From: Methylobacterium indicum | GTDB lineage: Bacteria; Pseudomonadota; Alphaproteobacteria; Rhizobiales; Beijerinckiaceae | Direction of reading: 5' to 3' | NCBI RefSeq assembly: GCF_001043895.1 | Contig: NZ_JTHF01000081.1 | Coordinates: 1-46,051, forward strand | DNA: 46,051 bases | In this document: positions 25,193 to 33,952 of the stretch, piece after piece | Position numbering within the stretch: the stretch's first letter is position 1 | Layout: the number at the start of each line of letters is the position of its first letter | Translations under genes and position numbers: made by a program | Notes under the pieces: generated by a model | What the model was told of the DNA's origin: nothing | Seen by the model: the letters and a program-made list of their open reading frames with translations, nothing else | Databases searched by the model: none

Positions 25193-25640
25193 GTCCGCGG
25201 GCAGGTGCCGAGGACCCGCTTGAACATCGCCGTGAAGGCGCTCGGGCTGTCGTAGCCGACGTCAAGGGCGACGCTGGTGACGGAGGCGCCGCCGCCGAGG
25301 CGGGCTAGCGCCTCCATGAGCCGCACCCGCTGCTGCCAGGCCGAGAAGCTCATCCCGGTCTCGCGGCGGAACAGGCGCGTGATCGTCCGGCGGCTCAAGC
25401 CCGTGAGGAGCGCCCATTCATCGAGGGTGCGGATCTCGCCGGCGCGGGAGAGCACGCTCTCGCAAATCCGGCCGAGACGATCGTCCTGCGGCACCGCGAC
25501 ATGGAGCGAGGAGGCGGGCATCCGGCCGATCTCCGCGAGCAGGAGGTCGACGAGCCGGCCCTCCCGTCCGAGTTCGTCGTAGAGGACCGGCATCGCCAGC
25601 ACTTCGGCGAGGAGCGCTCGCAGGAGCGGCGTCGTCAGGG
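25174..25640 (-). pseudogene. AraC-family regulator, N-terminally truncated by an IS fragment
   Basis: The last about 155 codons encode a normal AraC double HTH: DEWALLTGLSRRTITRLFRRE, then ALDVGYDSPSAFTAMFKRVLG and CPRTYLDWA. Ahead of it only the end of the sensor domain remains (TTPLLRALLAEVLAMPVLYDELG). At about 25640 the frame runs into transposase-derived sequence, so the cupin sensor domain is missing. The open frame through both parts (to 25884) is an accidental chimera of 236 codons. It could still make a DNA-binding fragment; regulation by ligand is unlikely. Confidence 0.75.
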
Positions 25641-25854
25641 CGAGGCGGATACGAAGTGGTGCAGTTGCTGCACGTTGCCGGGAGCAACGCGCGCTGACAT
25701 CGGTTCCACGCTCTTGCGCTCGCCGGGCCAGGAGCGGGCCGCGCAGATAGAGCGGCGCCCAGCGTCGCTGTTCGGCGCGGGGCAAGGCGGCCAGAAAGGG
25801 AGCCAGCCATGTCTCCAGGTGGTCCAGCCACGCCTTCGACCCGAGCTCATCCAT
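25640..25854 (-). pseudogene. IS701-type transposase 5' fragment with a frameshift
   Basis: From ATG 25854 the product reads MDELGSKAWLDHLETWLAPF...LYLRGPL. After an extra base near CTCCTGG the match continues in the next frame as GERKSVEPMSARVAPGNVQQLHHFVSASP. This is the well-known N-terminal region of IS701-family (DDE) transposases. About 70 of the usual 400 or so residues are left, out of frame, so it is inactive. It ends exactly where the AraC gene resumes, marking the junction. Confidence 0.8.
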
Positions 25855-25916
25855 TACGGTTCTCCCGCTCGCCTCAGCAAACAAGAGATAGGAGACACCA
25901 ACCTGGCAGAGTAATG

Positions 25917-26262
25917 TTAAGTCGAGGTACGGCCGTTTGAACCCCTTGCGCTCAAGATAGCATCCAGGCTGTATGCACCTGCGCCAAGAAGAGCGGCATA
26001 GACAAAGCCGCCGTGCAGCGCGACGTTCTTGTGGAAATTAATAAGCATATTTCTATCAGCAAAATTATAGTGTGCGGTTAATGCTTTTGAGATGCACCAA
26101 ACAGCCAAAATAAGTGCGGCAAGTCTTGTAAATAACCCAAAAACAAACATTATTCCAACTACCAGTTCGATGATGATTGTGACAGCATAAGCCGCATATG
26201 GTAACGTAAGTCCGATTTCGGCAAAGTATGCAATAGTTGTATCTGGCGAGATTGCCTTACCA
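25917..26262 (-). pseudogene. DoxX-family membrane protein, N-terminally truncated
   Basis: Reading from codon GGT near 26261 gives GKAISPDTTIAYFAEIGLTLPY, two further hydrophobic segments and NFADRNMLINFHKNVALHGGFVYAALLGAGAYSLDA. This is the DoxX pattern without its first about 30 residues and first membrane helix; an in-frame TAG sits just upstream at 26273-26271. An ATG at 26150 would give a 77-residue protein with two helices. The gene is more AT-rich than its surroundings. Most likely a broken gene caught between IS debris and an AT-rich patch. Confidence 0.7.
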
Positions 26263-26524
26263 TGCCCGGACTAGACAAATATAACGCACAAAATGAGCTC
26301 GAAGATCGAGCTAATATTTACAGCGGCATTCGAAACATCAAATTATTTCGATTTCATTGCATAAATTCCCAGTTATCATTGCAAATATTTATTGGTTGTT
26401 TTCATGACGTAACTATCGTAGCGATTATAAGGAAACCTACGACGAATCATTCGAGTGTTTCTGAGCTAATTAAATTTATGCATAATTCAACTCGGGCACT
26501 ATGAATTCTGCTCTACCAGCGCGA
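26263..26524. other. AT-rich gap without a supportable gene
   Basis: The composition is clearly more AT-rich than anywhere else in the window. An 80-codon open frame (26262-26504) has no ribosome site, no family likeness and biased residues, so it is not called. It probably belongs to the same foreign or decayed segment as the truncated DoxX gene. Confidence 0.5.
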
Positions 26525-27037
26525 TTAATTCTCATGTGTCTCTCGTGCAGAAACACTGGCAAGAATTTTGTCGATTACAAGATCGAATATTTGCTGCTCC
26601 TGCTCATTAAGATTGGCTCTCAGTCGAGCTTCGTAGCTATGTGCTAGCGGTACAATCTCACGGTAGTTGCGTTGGCCTTCTACCGTTAGCGTGAGAAAGG
26701 ATTCCCGCATGTCATCGGGGTTTTGTTGTCGCTCGATCCATCCTCTCGCCTCAAGATCTGCAACCGCGCGGCTCACCTTCACCTTGTTCATGTGCGCGTG
26801 CTGCCCAATCGACTTGGCAGTGATTTCCCCGAATTCTCCTATCGTTGCGAGCACCCGCCAGCCTGGGATGTCGAGGAGGAAGCGCTCTGCATAGAGCTGA
26901 GCCAAACCCTCGCTGATGACCGTTGCGAGGACATTGAGCCGGTAAGGCATAAACGTCGCCAACCGCAGCGCCGGGCTCGGCTCATCCGCCCCACCATGCA
27001 CAGCCAGCGGCTCACTCGCGGTTGACAATGGTTTCAT
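26525..27037 (-). CDS. MarR-family transcriptional regulator of the homogentisate genes
   Basis: This is a 170-residue protein. The MarR winged HTH lies in the middle (IPGWRVLATIGEFGEITAKSIGQHAHMNKVKVSRAVADLEARGWIERQQNPDDMRESFLTLT), flanked by dimerisation helices. It is encoded divergently from hmgA, 67 bp away. Its start codon lies inside one of two identical-type palindromes (27031 and 27062). Autoregulation and repression of hmgA, relieved by homogentisate or a related aromatic acid, is the natural reading; the ligand is inferred. Codon use is less GC-rich than in neighbouring regions. Confidence 0.9.
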   Translation of the reverse strand: MKPLSTASEPLAVHGGADEPSPALRLATFMPYRLNVLATVISEGLAQLYAERFLLDIPGWRVLATIGEFGEITAKSIGQHAHMNKVKVSRAVADLEARGWIERQQNPDDMRESFLTLTVEGQRNYREIVPLAHSYEARLRANLNEQEQQIFDLVIDKILASVSARETHEN

Positions 27038-27075
27038 AAGAAACTAACAGCTCCTCAGTTGGTTTCGAATGAAAC
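27022..27075. promoter_or_regulatory. marR-hmgA control region with two GTTTC-N4-GAAAC operators
   Basis: GTTTC-ATAA-GAAAC (27031-27044) and GTTTC-GAAT-GAAAC (27062-27075) are two copies of one palindrome, 31 bp apart, close to three helical turns. The first overlaps the marR start codon and lies between a TTGACA (27022-27027) and a weak -10-like TAACAG (27045-27050) reading toward hmgA. Binding would block both promoters. Confidence 0.65.
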
Positions 27076-27104
27076 TATATGCGGGCGTGCAGGGAGGCAA
27101 CCCC

Positions 27105-28457
27105 ATGAACGTGCAAGCGTCGCCGGAGAGCGGAATCACGACCCAGGTCGGGATCACTCGTGGTTACATGTCGGGCTTCGGAAACGGCTTCGAGACCGAG
27201 GCGCTGCCCGGCGCCCTGCCGGTCGGCCGCAACTCGCCCCAGCAATGCCCCTACGGCCTCTACGCCGAACAGATCTCCGGCTCGCCCTTCACCGCGCCGC
27301 GCACCACCAACGAGCGCTCCTGGCTCTACCGCATCCGACCCACGGTCATGCACTGGGGCGATTTCCGGAAGGTTGAAGCCCACCTCTGGCTCACATCGCC
27401 CGCCGAGGCCATCGAGTTGCCGCCGGCGCCGCTCCGCTGGGACCCTATCCCGATCCCGGCCGAGCCTCTCTCCTTCATCGATGGCATCCGCACCATGACG
27501 ACCGCCGGCGATGCCGGGTCCCAAGCCGGTATGGGCGCGCATCTCTACCTCGCCACCCGCTCGATGCAGGACGAATACTTCTATAACGCCGACGGCGAGA
27601 TGCTGGTCGTGCCGCAGCAGGGCCGCTTGCGCTTCCGCACCGAGTTCGGAATCATCAACGTCGAGCCCGGCGAGATCGTGGTGATCCCCCGCGGCGTGAA
27701 GTTCGCCGTGGACCTCCTCGACGGCCCCGCTCGCGGATATCTCTGCGAGAATTACGGCGGCGCCTTCACCCTGCCGGAGCGCGGACCCATCGGAGCCAAC
27801 TGCCTCGCCAACCAGCGCGACTTCCTCACACCGGTCGCGGCCTACGAAGACCGCGACGCCCCCGGCACGATGCTGGTGAAGTGGGGCGGGACCGTATGGG
27901 CGGCCGAGATCGACCACTCGCCCCTCGACGTGGTCGCCTGGCACGGCAACTACGCGCCCTACAAGTACGACCTCAGGAAGTTCTCGCCGGTCGGCCCGAT
28001 CCTGTTCGACCACGCCGACCCGTCGATCTTCACGGTGCTGACCTCGCCCTCCGAGACCCCCGGCACCGCCAACATCGACTTCGTGATCTTCTCCGACCGC
28101 TGGCTGGTGGCCGAGAACACCTTCCGGCCGCCGTGGTACCACCTCAACGTGATGAGCGAGTTCATGGGGCTGGTCTACGGCGTCTACGACGCCAAGACCG
28201 GCGGCGGCTTCCAGCCGGGCGGCGCCTCGCTGCACAACACGCTGCTGCCGCACGGGCCCGACATGGATGCCTTCGAGAAAGCCTCGAACGCCGAGCTGAA
28301 ACCCCACAAGCTGGAAGGCACGCTCGCCTTCATGTTCGAGACGCGGTTTCCCCAGAAGGTCAGCCGCTTCGCCGCCGAGATCCCGGCGCTGCAGAAGGAC
28401 TACGGTCGCTACGGGCGCAAGCTCGCCAGGCACTTCAACCCGCCTGCCAACACGTAA
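27105..28457 (+). CDS. hmgA: Homogentisate 1,2-dioxygenase
   Basis: This 450-residue enzyme opens the ring of homogentisate with O2 to give maleylacetoacetate. The start at 27105 has GGGAGG about 8 bp ahead; an earlier ATG (27069) lies inside the second operator and has no ribosome site. The Fe(II) ligands are visible as His346 and Glu352 in [10 protein letters not shown] and His383 in LPHGPD. It also shows [21 protein letters not shown] near 26-46. Length and sequence are typical. First gene of the lower tyrosine/phenylalanine pathway cluster, with MFS, fahA and maiA downstream. Confidence 0.97.
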   Translation: MNVQASPESGITTQVGITRGYMSGFGNGFETEALPGALPVGRNSPQQCPYGLYAEQISGSPFTAPRTTNERSWLYRIRPTVMHWGDFRKVEAHLWLTSPAEAIELPPAPLRWDPIPIPAEPLSFIDGIRTMTTAGDAGSQAGMGAHLYLATRSMQDEYFYNADGEMLVVPQQGRLRFRTEFGIINVEPGEIVVIPRGVKFAVDLLDGPARGYLCENYGGAFTLPERGPIGANCLANQRDFLTPVAAYEDRDAPGTMLVKWGGTVWAAEIDHSPLDVVAWHGNYAPYKYDLRKFSPVGPILFDHADPSIFTVLTSPSETPGTANIDFVIFSDRWLVAENTFRPPWYHLNVMSEFMGLVYGVYDAKTGGGFQPGGASLHNTLLPHGPDMDAFEKASNAELKPHKLEGTLAFMFETRFPQKVSRFAAEIPALQKDYGRYGRKLARHFNPPANT

Positions 28458-28530
28458 TCAATATTGGATTGACAACATATATCTTGCATTACGTACTGTG
28501 GCTATAAAAATCATAGTCCGCGGAATACAT

Positions 28531-28583
28531 TTTGGTTTACGCCAAATACGCACGCATGTTGTTGCGGCTCAAAGCCGGGCAAC
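28531..28583 (+). promoter_or_regulatory. Leader region of the MFS gene with two dyads
   Basis: TTTGG-N6-CCAAA (28531-28546) and a hairpin GTTGCGGCT-CAA-AGCCGGGCAAC with a 2-nt bulge (28561-28583) lie 40-90 bp before the MFS start. They could be an operator and an mRNA leader hairpin, or the hmgA terminator (no T-run). The 166-bp hmgA-MFS gap otherwise holds only a TTGACA at 28469 without a convincing -10. Confidence 0.3.
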
Positions 28584-28623
28584 TATCGCTTGAGTAAAAA
28601 ATCGATCTTAGGGAGGAGGTTCC

Positions 28624-29937
28624 ATGAATGTTCAGTCTGTCGGCGCGCAAAAATTGCGATCTAATCAGGCAGCGCGAGTGCGCCTCTTGGTTGCCAGTAG
28701 CATCGGGACGATCGTGGAATGGTATGATTTCGCGATCTTCGCCGTTTGCGCGGCCCTGGTGTTCAACACCGCGTTCTTTCCTGTGTCGGATCCACTCGCA
28801 GGTCTGCTCGCAGCTCTGGCGACCCAGGCCGTAGGATTTGTCGCGCGGCCGCTAGGTGGTTGGTTCTTCGGGGCGCTCGGTGATCGGATCGGCCGCAAGC
28901 GCAGCCTTGTCGCGAGCCTCCTGCTCATGGGCGGCTCGACCGTCGCCATGGGGTTACTGCCCACCTATGCCCAGGTGGGTGCGCTCGCACCCATTCTCCT
29001 CGTGGTGCTACGCCTTCTTCAAGGTTTCGCTGTCGGCGGTGAGTCTACCGGCGCCCTCGTCATCGTCGCCGAGAGCCTTCCGGCCCGACAGCGCGGCCTC
29101 TGGACCGGCTTCCCGATGGTCGGCGGGCCAGCCGGTAACGTACTCGCGACGGCCGCGATTGGTGCAGCGCTCGGCTTTTTCGGTCAGGCTGCCTTCGCGG
29201 ACTGGGCTTGGCGCCTGCCGTTCCTCGCCTCGGCGGTGCTCATACTGTTCGGATTTTGGGTGCGCCGCCGTGTCGAGGAGTCCCCTGCTTTTATCGAAGT
29301 GCAGAAGAACCGGCACGATGTTCCACGCGCACCTTTGCGCGAGGCGCTCGCCGGACATCCGTCGGATATGGCCCGCGTCCTCTTCGTTAAGGCGGCTGAG
29401 AGCGCTCTATTCTATCTTTTCTCGTCGTTCTTCATCGTCCTCGCTACGGTCTATCTAGCAGCCTCGCGATCGGACGCCTTGAATGCCTTGTTCTGGGGTT
29501 CTCTCCTCGAAGTGGCAGCGATCCTGGCTGCGGGTGCCGCGGCGGACCGGTTCGGGCGCCGGCCCGTAACGCTGGTTGGTCTCGTCACTGGCGTGATGGC
29601 CGCCTTCTACCTCTTCACGCTCGGCAAGGGTGCGTCCTCCGCGGAACTCACGACAGCGACGCTTCTCACACTCTCCTGCCACGGTGTGATCGTGGGTGGG
29701 ATGTCGGCCTACTTCACCGAATTGTTTCCGGCTCGCGTTCGTTACACGGCCATGTCGACGGCCTACTCCGCCGCGGCCGTACTCGGCGGGGCGATGGCTC
29801 CCGTCATCGGCACATGGCTGCTGGAAGTCTTCCATACGCCGTTGGCGGTCGGGATCTACGCGGCGGTGATGGTCGTGCCTGGGATCTGGGCGATGGTGAC
29901 GACCCGCGAAACCCGGGGCACGGACCTCCTGCAGTGA
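28624..29937 (+). CDS. MFS transporter, metabolite:H+ symporter type
   Basis: This is a 437-residue 12-helix carrier. The start has GGGAGGAGG just upstream. Features of the MHS subfamily: IGTIVEWYDFAIF near 26-38, the loop GGWFFGALGDRIGRKRSL near 78-95, VGGESTGALVIVAE near 138-151 and a second DRFGRRP loop in the second half. These carriers import aromatic or organic acids with protons. Location between hmgA and fahA suggests uptake of homogentisate or an upstream phenyl acid; this is inference. Its codon use is less GC-rich and more variable than that of the flanking enzymes. Confidence 0.9.
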   Translation: MNVQSVGAQKLRSNQAARVRLLVASSIGTIVEWYDFAIFAVCAALVFNTAFFPVSDPLAGLLAALATQAVGFVARPLGGWFFGALGDRIGRKRSLVASLLLMGGSTVAMGLLPTYAQVGALAPILLVVLRLLQGFAVGGESTGALVIVAESLPARQRGLWTGFPMVGGPAGNVLATAAIGAALGFFGQAAFADWAWRLPFLASAVLILFGFWVRRRVEESPAFIEVQKNRHDVPRAPLREALAGHPSDMARVLFVKAAESALFYLFSSFFIVLATVYLAASRSDALNALFWGSLLEVAAILAAGAAADRFGRRPVTLVGLVTGVMAAFYLFTLGKGASSAELTTATLLTLSCHGVIVGGMSAYFTELFPARVRYTAMSTAYSAAAVLGGAMAPVIGTWLLEVFHTPLAVGIYAAVMVVPGIWAMVTTRETRGTDLLQ

Positions 29938-29948
29938 GAGCGGTCACG

Positions 29949-31280
29949 ATGACACACCCTTCCAAACCTCTGGACACTCTCGACCATACCCACGATCCCG
30001 CCTTGCGGTCCTGGGTTCCTGGTACCGCCGGCCACGCGGACTTCCCGATCCAGAACTTGCCGCTCGGCATCTTCTCGCCGCCGCAAGGCACGCCGCGGGC
30101 CGGCGTCGCGATTGGCGATTCCATCCTGGATCTGCCGGCTCTGCTCTCCGCGAACCTGCTCTCGGGCGCGGCCGGAGCAGCGGCCGAGGCCGCCACGGGC
30201 ACTGGCCTCAACGCGCTGCTCGCGCTCGGCGCCGCGCCGCGCCGCGCCCTGCGCGCAGCCCTCTCCGAGCTGCTCAGCGAGGGCTGTACCGAACGCGGCA
30301 GGATCGCTCCGCTCCTGCACGAGGCGGCCGCCTGCACACTGCATCTGCCAGCGCAGATCGGCGACTACACCGACTTCTACGTCGGCATCCACCATGCCGA
30401 GAACATCGGCAAGCAGTTCCGGCCCGACAACCCACTTCTGCCGAACTACAAGCACGTGCCGATCGGTTACCACGGTCGCGCCTCATCGATCCGGCCTTCC
30501 GGCACACCGGTGCGCCGGCCGCATGGACAGTCCAGGGCGCCGGACGCGGCAGAGCCGTCCTTCGGGCCGTCGCAGCGGCTCGACCTTGAACTCGAGCTCG
30601 GCGTCTGGATTGGGCCCGGCAACGAGCTCGGCACGCCGATCCCGATCGGAGAGGCGCAGGACCATATCGCGGGCTACTGCCTGCTCAACGACTGGTCGGC
30701 CCGCGACATCCAGGCTTGGGAATACCAGCCCCTCGGCCCCTTCCTTGCCAAGAACTTCGCCTCGACGATCTCGCCATGGATCGTCACCCCGGAGGCGCTG
30801 GCGCCGTTCCGCGTGCCGCAGGCGGCTCGGCCTGCGGGCGATCCGACGCCCCTGCCTTACCTCCTCGACGCCGCCGACCAGCGCGGTGGCGCCTTCGACA
30901 TCAGTCTCGACGTGCTCCTGATGACGCCGGGCCTGCGCGCGGCCGGCCTCGCCCCGCACCGGATTTCGACCTCGAACACCCGGCACATGTACTGGACCAT
31001 GGCTCAGATGGTGGCCCATCACGCCAGCGGTGGCTGCAATCTCCAGCCGGGCGACTTCCTCGGCACTGGGACGATCTCTGGGCCAGGCCGCGACGCCTGC
31101 GGCAGCCTTGTCGAAGCGACTCTTGGGGGCAAGGAGCCGATCCGGCTCGCCTCAGGGGAGGAGCGCCGTTTCCTGGAGGATGGCGATGAGATCATCCTGC
31201 GGGCCCGCGGCGTGCGCGAAGGCTTTGCGACTGTCGGGTTCGGCGAGTGTCGCGCGGTCATCCTCGGAGCGGTCGCATGA
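29949..31280 (+). CDS. fahA: Fumarylacetoacetase
   Basis: This 443-residue hydrolase splits fumarylacetoacetate into fumarate and acetoacetate, the last step of tyrosine breakdown. ATG 29949 lies 11 bp after the MFS stop; the upstream open frame is a shadow. Metal-site residues are visible: the Asp and His in DYTDFYVGIHHAENIGK, the two Glu in LELELGVWIG, and the Asp in LLNDWSARDIQAWEYQPLGPF. The N-terminal SH3-like part (FPIQNLPLGIFSP) is also normal. The stop overlaps the maiA start (ATGA). Confidence 0.96.
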   Translation: MTHPSKPLDTLDHTHDPALRSWVPGTAGHADFPIQNLPLGIFSPPQGTPRAGVAIGDSILDLPALLSANLLSGAAGAAAEAATGTGLNALLALGAAPRRALRAALSELLSEGCTERGRIAPLLHEAAACTLHLPAQIGDYTDFYVGIHHAENIGKQFRPDNPLLPNYKHVPIGYHGRASSIRPSGTPVRRPHGQSRAPDAAEPSFGPSQRLDLELELGVWIGPGNELGTPIPIGEAQDHIAGYCLLNDWSARDIQAWEYQPLGPFLAKNFASTISPWIVTPEALAPFRVPQAARPAGDPTPLPYLLDAADQRGGAFDISLDVLLMTPGLRAAGLAPHRISTSNTRHMYWTMAQMVAHHASGGCNLQPGDFLGTGTISGPGRDACGSLVEATLGGKEPIRLASGEERRFLEDGDEIILRARGVREGFATVGFGECRAVILGAVA

Positions 31281-31912
31281 GGCTCTACAGCTACTGGCGT
31301 TCGACCTCGTCCTATCGCCTGCGCAGCGCGCTGGCGTTGAAGGGCCTAACGCCCGACCAGGTGCCGGTCCATCTCGTGCGCAACGGCGGCGAGCATCGCA
31401 GCAAGGCCTACCGGCGGATCAACCCGCAGGGACGCGTGCCGAGTCTCGTCCTCGACGACGGGAGCGTGCTGATCCAGTCCCCGGCGATCATCGAGTACCT
31501 GGAGGAGGTCTACCCGGACCCGCCGCTCCTACCGGCTGATCCGGTCGCGCGGGTCCGGGTGCGGGCGGCGGCGGCGATCATCGGCTGCGACATCCATCCG
31601 CTTCACAATGTCGGGCCGCTCAACCACTTGCGGCGCGACCTCGGCCGCTCCGACGAGGACGTAGCGGCCTGGATCGGGCACTGGATCTCCGAGGGTTTCG
31701 CAGCGATCGAGGCGCTGATCGGCGACGACGGCTTCTGCTTCGGCCCAGAGCCCGGGCTCGCCGACGTGTACCTGGTCCCACAGGTCTACGCCGCCCGGCG
31801 CTTCGCGGTTTCCTTAGACCCATTCCCGAGGATCGCGCGCGCGGTCGCGCTTGGCGAGGCGCATCCCGCTTTCCAGGCGGCTCATCCCTCGCGGCAGCCT
31901 GACGCCGAATGA
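31277..31912 (+). CDS. maiA: Maleylacetoacetate isomerase (zeta-class glutathione transferase)
   Basis: This 211-residue enzyme uses glutathione to isomerise maleylacetoacetate to fumarylacetoacetate. It starts at ATG 31277 inside the fahA stop. The zeta signature is in MRLYSYWRSTSSYRLRSALALKGL (Ser residues near 9-12), with NPQGRVPSLVLDDG near 50 and SPAIIEYLEEVYP following. The C-terminal helical domain ends in HPAFQAAHPSRQPDAE. Together with HmgA and FahA it completes homogentisate to fumarate plus acetoacetate. No gene is seen in the 217 bp after it. Confidence 0.95.
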   Translation: MRLYSYWRSTSSYRLRSALALKGLTPDQVPVHLVRNGGEHRSKAYRRINPQGRVPSLVLDDGSVLIQSPAIIEYLEEVYPDPPLLPADPVARVRVRAAAAIIGCDIHPLHNVGPLNHLRRDLGRSDEDVAAWIGHWISEGFAAIEALIGDDGFCFGPEPGLADVYLVPQVYAARRFAVSLDPFPRIARAVALGEAHPAFQAAHPSRQPDAE

Positions 31913-32129
31913 AAAGCGGGGCAATGGTCAGAGCGAGCCGCTACTACTGGGCCTGAGCTTCGAGCCGGGCATGTTGCACGGATACCTGGGCGTCCCGCTG
32001 CTCGGCCAAACGGTGATCCTCCGCCGGAACCCGGCTCGCCAGCCCGCGCGGCGCAGCTTCCTCGACCCACATGAGCAAAGCCGAAATCCGCATTGCGACG
32101 CAATCAACCGAATTTCGTACAAGACGCTC

Positions 32130-32657
32130 CTATCGCGGCCGACGCGGGTTATCGTCTACGACCTGCTGGTAGGCGCCGAGGTCCAGAAAGGCTTCCCCAT
32201 TGGCGACGACACCGTCCTTCATGCGGAGGATCCAGACGTACTGGTTTCGGTACGGATGCCCGGCGGTCGTCGTAGCGCTCGCCTCGAAGCGGACGATGAC
32301 CGTGTCCGCGATCGCCCAGATGTGGTGAACCTGCGGAACGATTGGCGTCGCGAGACGGCTCAACAGCGGTCCAGACGCCCGCTCGGAGAAGTCCGTCAGA
32401 CCTCTATAGGTGCCGGCCACCGGGCCCGAGCCCGGGATCGTCCAGACGACGTCCGGGGCGAGCAGCGTCGGGAAGATGCTGGCGCCTGCGGCCCACCGCT
32501 GAAAAGCCTCGCGCACGGTGGTTTCGTTACGCTTCGCGACGGGCGTGTCGGACGAGGCTCTGGAGACGAGCATGGGCGTGACGCTCAGCGCGACGGCCGC
32601 CGCGAGAGCGAGCCGCCGGACAGGGAGTGCGAGCCGGAACATCGGGGTTGTCGTCAT
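32130..32657 (-). CDS. SnoaL/NTF2-like protein with signal peptide
   Basis: This is a 175-residue product from ATG 32657, which has a CGGAG ribosome site upstream; the open frame continues to 32858 without one. A basic then hydrophobic N-terminus (VRRLALAAAVALSVTPMLV) up to about residue 30 indicates export. The remainder has the ketosteroid-isomerase-like cone fold pattern: VREAFQRWAAG, LLAPDVVWTIPGSGPVAGTYRG, IVRFEASATTTAGHPYRNQY and AFLDLGAYQQVVD. Catalytic role unknown. Last gene of the SDR/Atu4866 run on this strand. Confidence 0.8.
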   Translation of the reverse strand: MTTTPMFRLALPVRRLALAAAVALSVTPMLVSRASSDTPVAKRNETTVREAFQRWAAGASIFPTLLAPDVVWTIPGSGPVAGTYRGLTDFSERASGPLLSRLATPIVPQVHHIWAIADTVIVRFEASATTTAGHPYRNQYVWILRMKDGVVANGEAFLDLGAYQQVVDDNPRRPR

Positions 32658-32737
32658 CGTCGATCTCCGTGAGGGGAGGATAGCAGGGCGCTCAGGGGGC
32701 GACCTTGCGTTGGGGCACGTGCCTATGGCGGCGGCGT

Positions 32738-33088
32738 CTATCGAGCCGGTAATGCGAGAGGTGCTTGCTCCCGACGGCGCAGCACCATGCCGCCATGGTG
32801 GAGCGTGTTGGCATCGACGAAGACACCGTCGGCCGTGAAGCCGGTATCGTCCCAGCACTCGATACGGGTGCCGCTCACCTCGTAGCGCCCGCGATAGGCG
32901 CCTTCGCGCGTGCCACGCGCCTCGATGTAGCGGCCGCTCGGAAGCAGTTCATGGCGAACCCGGGCATCGTCGGTGATCCACAGGCCAGCATATGGGTGCG
33001 CAGTCGTCGCCACCACGGTCTCCGCACGCGCGAGGGTTCCGAGAGATCCAATGAGGCTCGTCGCTGCGACCAGGACGATCACTCGCAC
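32738..33088 (-). CDS. Atu4866-like exported beta-barrel protein
   Basis: This 116-residue protein starts at GTG 33088, overlapping the stop of the SDR gene by one base (TAGTG). A signal peptide (about 1-22, ending ARA) precedes a small domain resembling the Agrobacterium Atu4866 family, a compact lipocalin-like barrel. Matching stretches are RHELLPSGRYIEARG, YRGRYEVSG, CWDDTGFTADG and LHHGGMVLRR. No enzyme activity is known for the family. It is often found near SDRs and LysR regulators, as here; that comment is from general recollection. Confidence 0.75.
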   Translation of the reverse strand: MRVIVLVAATSLIGSLGTLARAETVVATTAHPYAGLWITDDARVRHELLPSGRYIEARGTREGAYRGRYEVSGTRIECWDDTGFTADGVFVDANTLHHGGMVLRRREQAPLALPAR

Positions 33089-33816
33089 TAGTGCGGCGCC
33101 TTCGTCGGACGAACAACTATCTCGTTGACGTCGACGTCGTCGGGCTGTTCCAGTGCGTAGCGCACCGCCCGACCGATAGCGTCGGGTTGGAGAGCGATGG
33201 CGCGATAAACCTTCATGGCTTCTGCCGCCGCCGGATCGGTGATCGTGTCAGCCAGCTCACTCTCCACCACGCCCGGATGGATGCAAGTGACCCGGATATC
33301 GCCGCGCTCCTGGCGCAGGCCATCCGAGATCGCACGCACTGCGAACTTCGTCGCGCAATACACAGCGGCGGTAGGCGACACGGCGAGCGCGCCGATCGAG
33401 GCGATGTTCACGACATGGCCCGAGCCGCGGGCAGTCATCTCCGGGAGAACTGCGGCGATCCCGTAGAGGACGCCCTTGACGTTCACGTCGATCATGCGGT
33501 CCCACTCGTCAACCTTGAGCGATGCCATAAGCGACAGCGGCATCACGCCCGCGTTGTTGACGATGGCGTCGACCTGCCCGAACTCTCGCCGGGCGGCATC
33601 GGCGAAGCCTGCGACGTCGCCCCGTTCCGTCACGTCCAGGCGCCGCGTGCTGACGGAGCCTCCCGCGCGCCGGAGCTCCTCGGCGAGAGCCTCGAGGCGG
33701 TCGGTGCGGCGCGCTCCGAGCATCAGCCGGGCGCCGGCGGCGGCGAGTTCCCGGGCGATGCCGACGCCGATGCCGCTCGATGCCCCCGTCACCAGTACCG
33801 TCTTGTTCAAGGACAT
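33088..33816 (-). CDS. SDR family oxidoreductase
   Basis: This 242-residue protein starts at ATG 33816 with GAGGAGG ahead; the upstream open frame to 33930 is not needed. It has TGASSGIG near 10-17, NNAG near 88-91, a Ser in NIASIGAL and the catalytic YCATK. Arg-rich GARRTDRLE after the second strand suggests NADP(H). It is close to oxidoreductases annotated as NADP-dependent 3-hydroxy acid dehydrogenases. Divergent from a LysR gene 135 bp away and followed by two exported proteins. Confidence 0.9.
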   Translation of the reverse strand: MSLNKTVLVTGASSGIGVGIARELAAAGARLMLGARRTDRLEALAEELRRAGGSVSTRRLDVTERGDVAGFADAARREFGQVDAIVNNAGVMPLSLMASLKVDEWDRMIDVNVKGVLYGIAAVLPEMTARGSGHVVNIASIGALAVSPTAAVYCATKFAVRAISDGLRQERGDIRVTCIHPGVVESELADTITDPAAAEAMKVYRAIALQPDAIGRAVRYALEQPDDVDVNEIVVRPTKAPH

Positions 33817-33931
33817 CCTGAACCTCCTCGTCAGTTCGACCGATGCGCGAAGCCCGTTCGCCTGCTCCGGATCGTGACGAGGAGGGTGAGTGATGCGCGC
33901 CGTCGTCGATAGCTGGCTCTTGCACGACAAT

Positions 33932-33952
33932 TTGGTTAGAATGGCTTAACAA
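33932..33952. promoter_or_regulatory. Possible LysR binding dyad at the lysR start
   Basis: TTGGTTAG (33932-33939) and CTTAACAA (33945-33952) are imperfect reverse complements around a 5-bp centre, ending on the first base of the lysR ATG. The TNA-type partial dyad between divergent genes fits a LysR autoregulatory site. Weak evidence. Confidence 0.35.

Noticed and set aside
26262..26504. 80-codon open frame in the AT-rich gap
   Set aside because: No ribosome site or recognisable motif; likely decayed DNA next to the truncated DoxX gene.
31913..32129. Possible small gene after maiA
   Set aside because: Frames in all directions give low-complexity or broken translations without a ribosome site.
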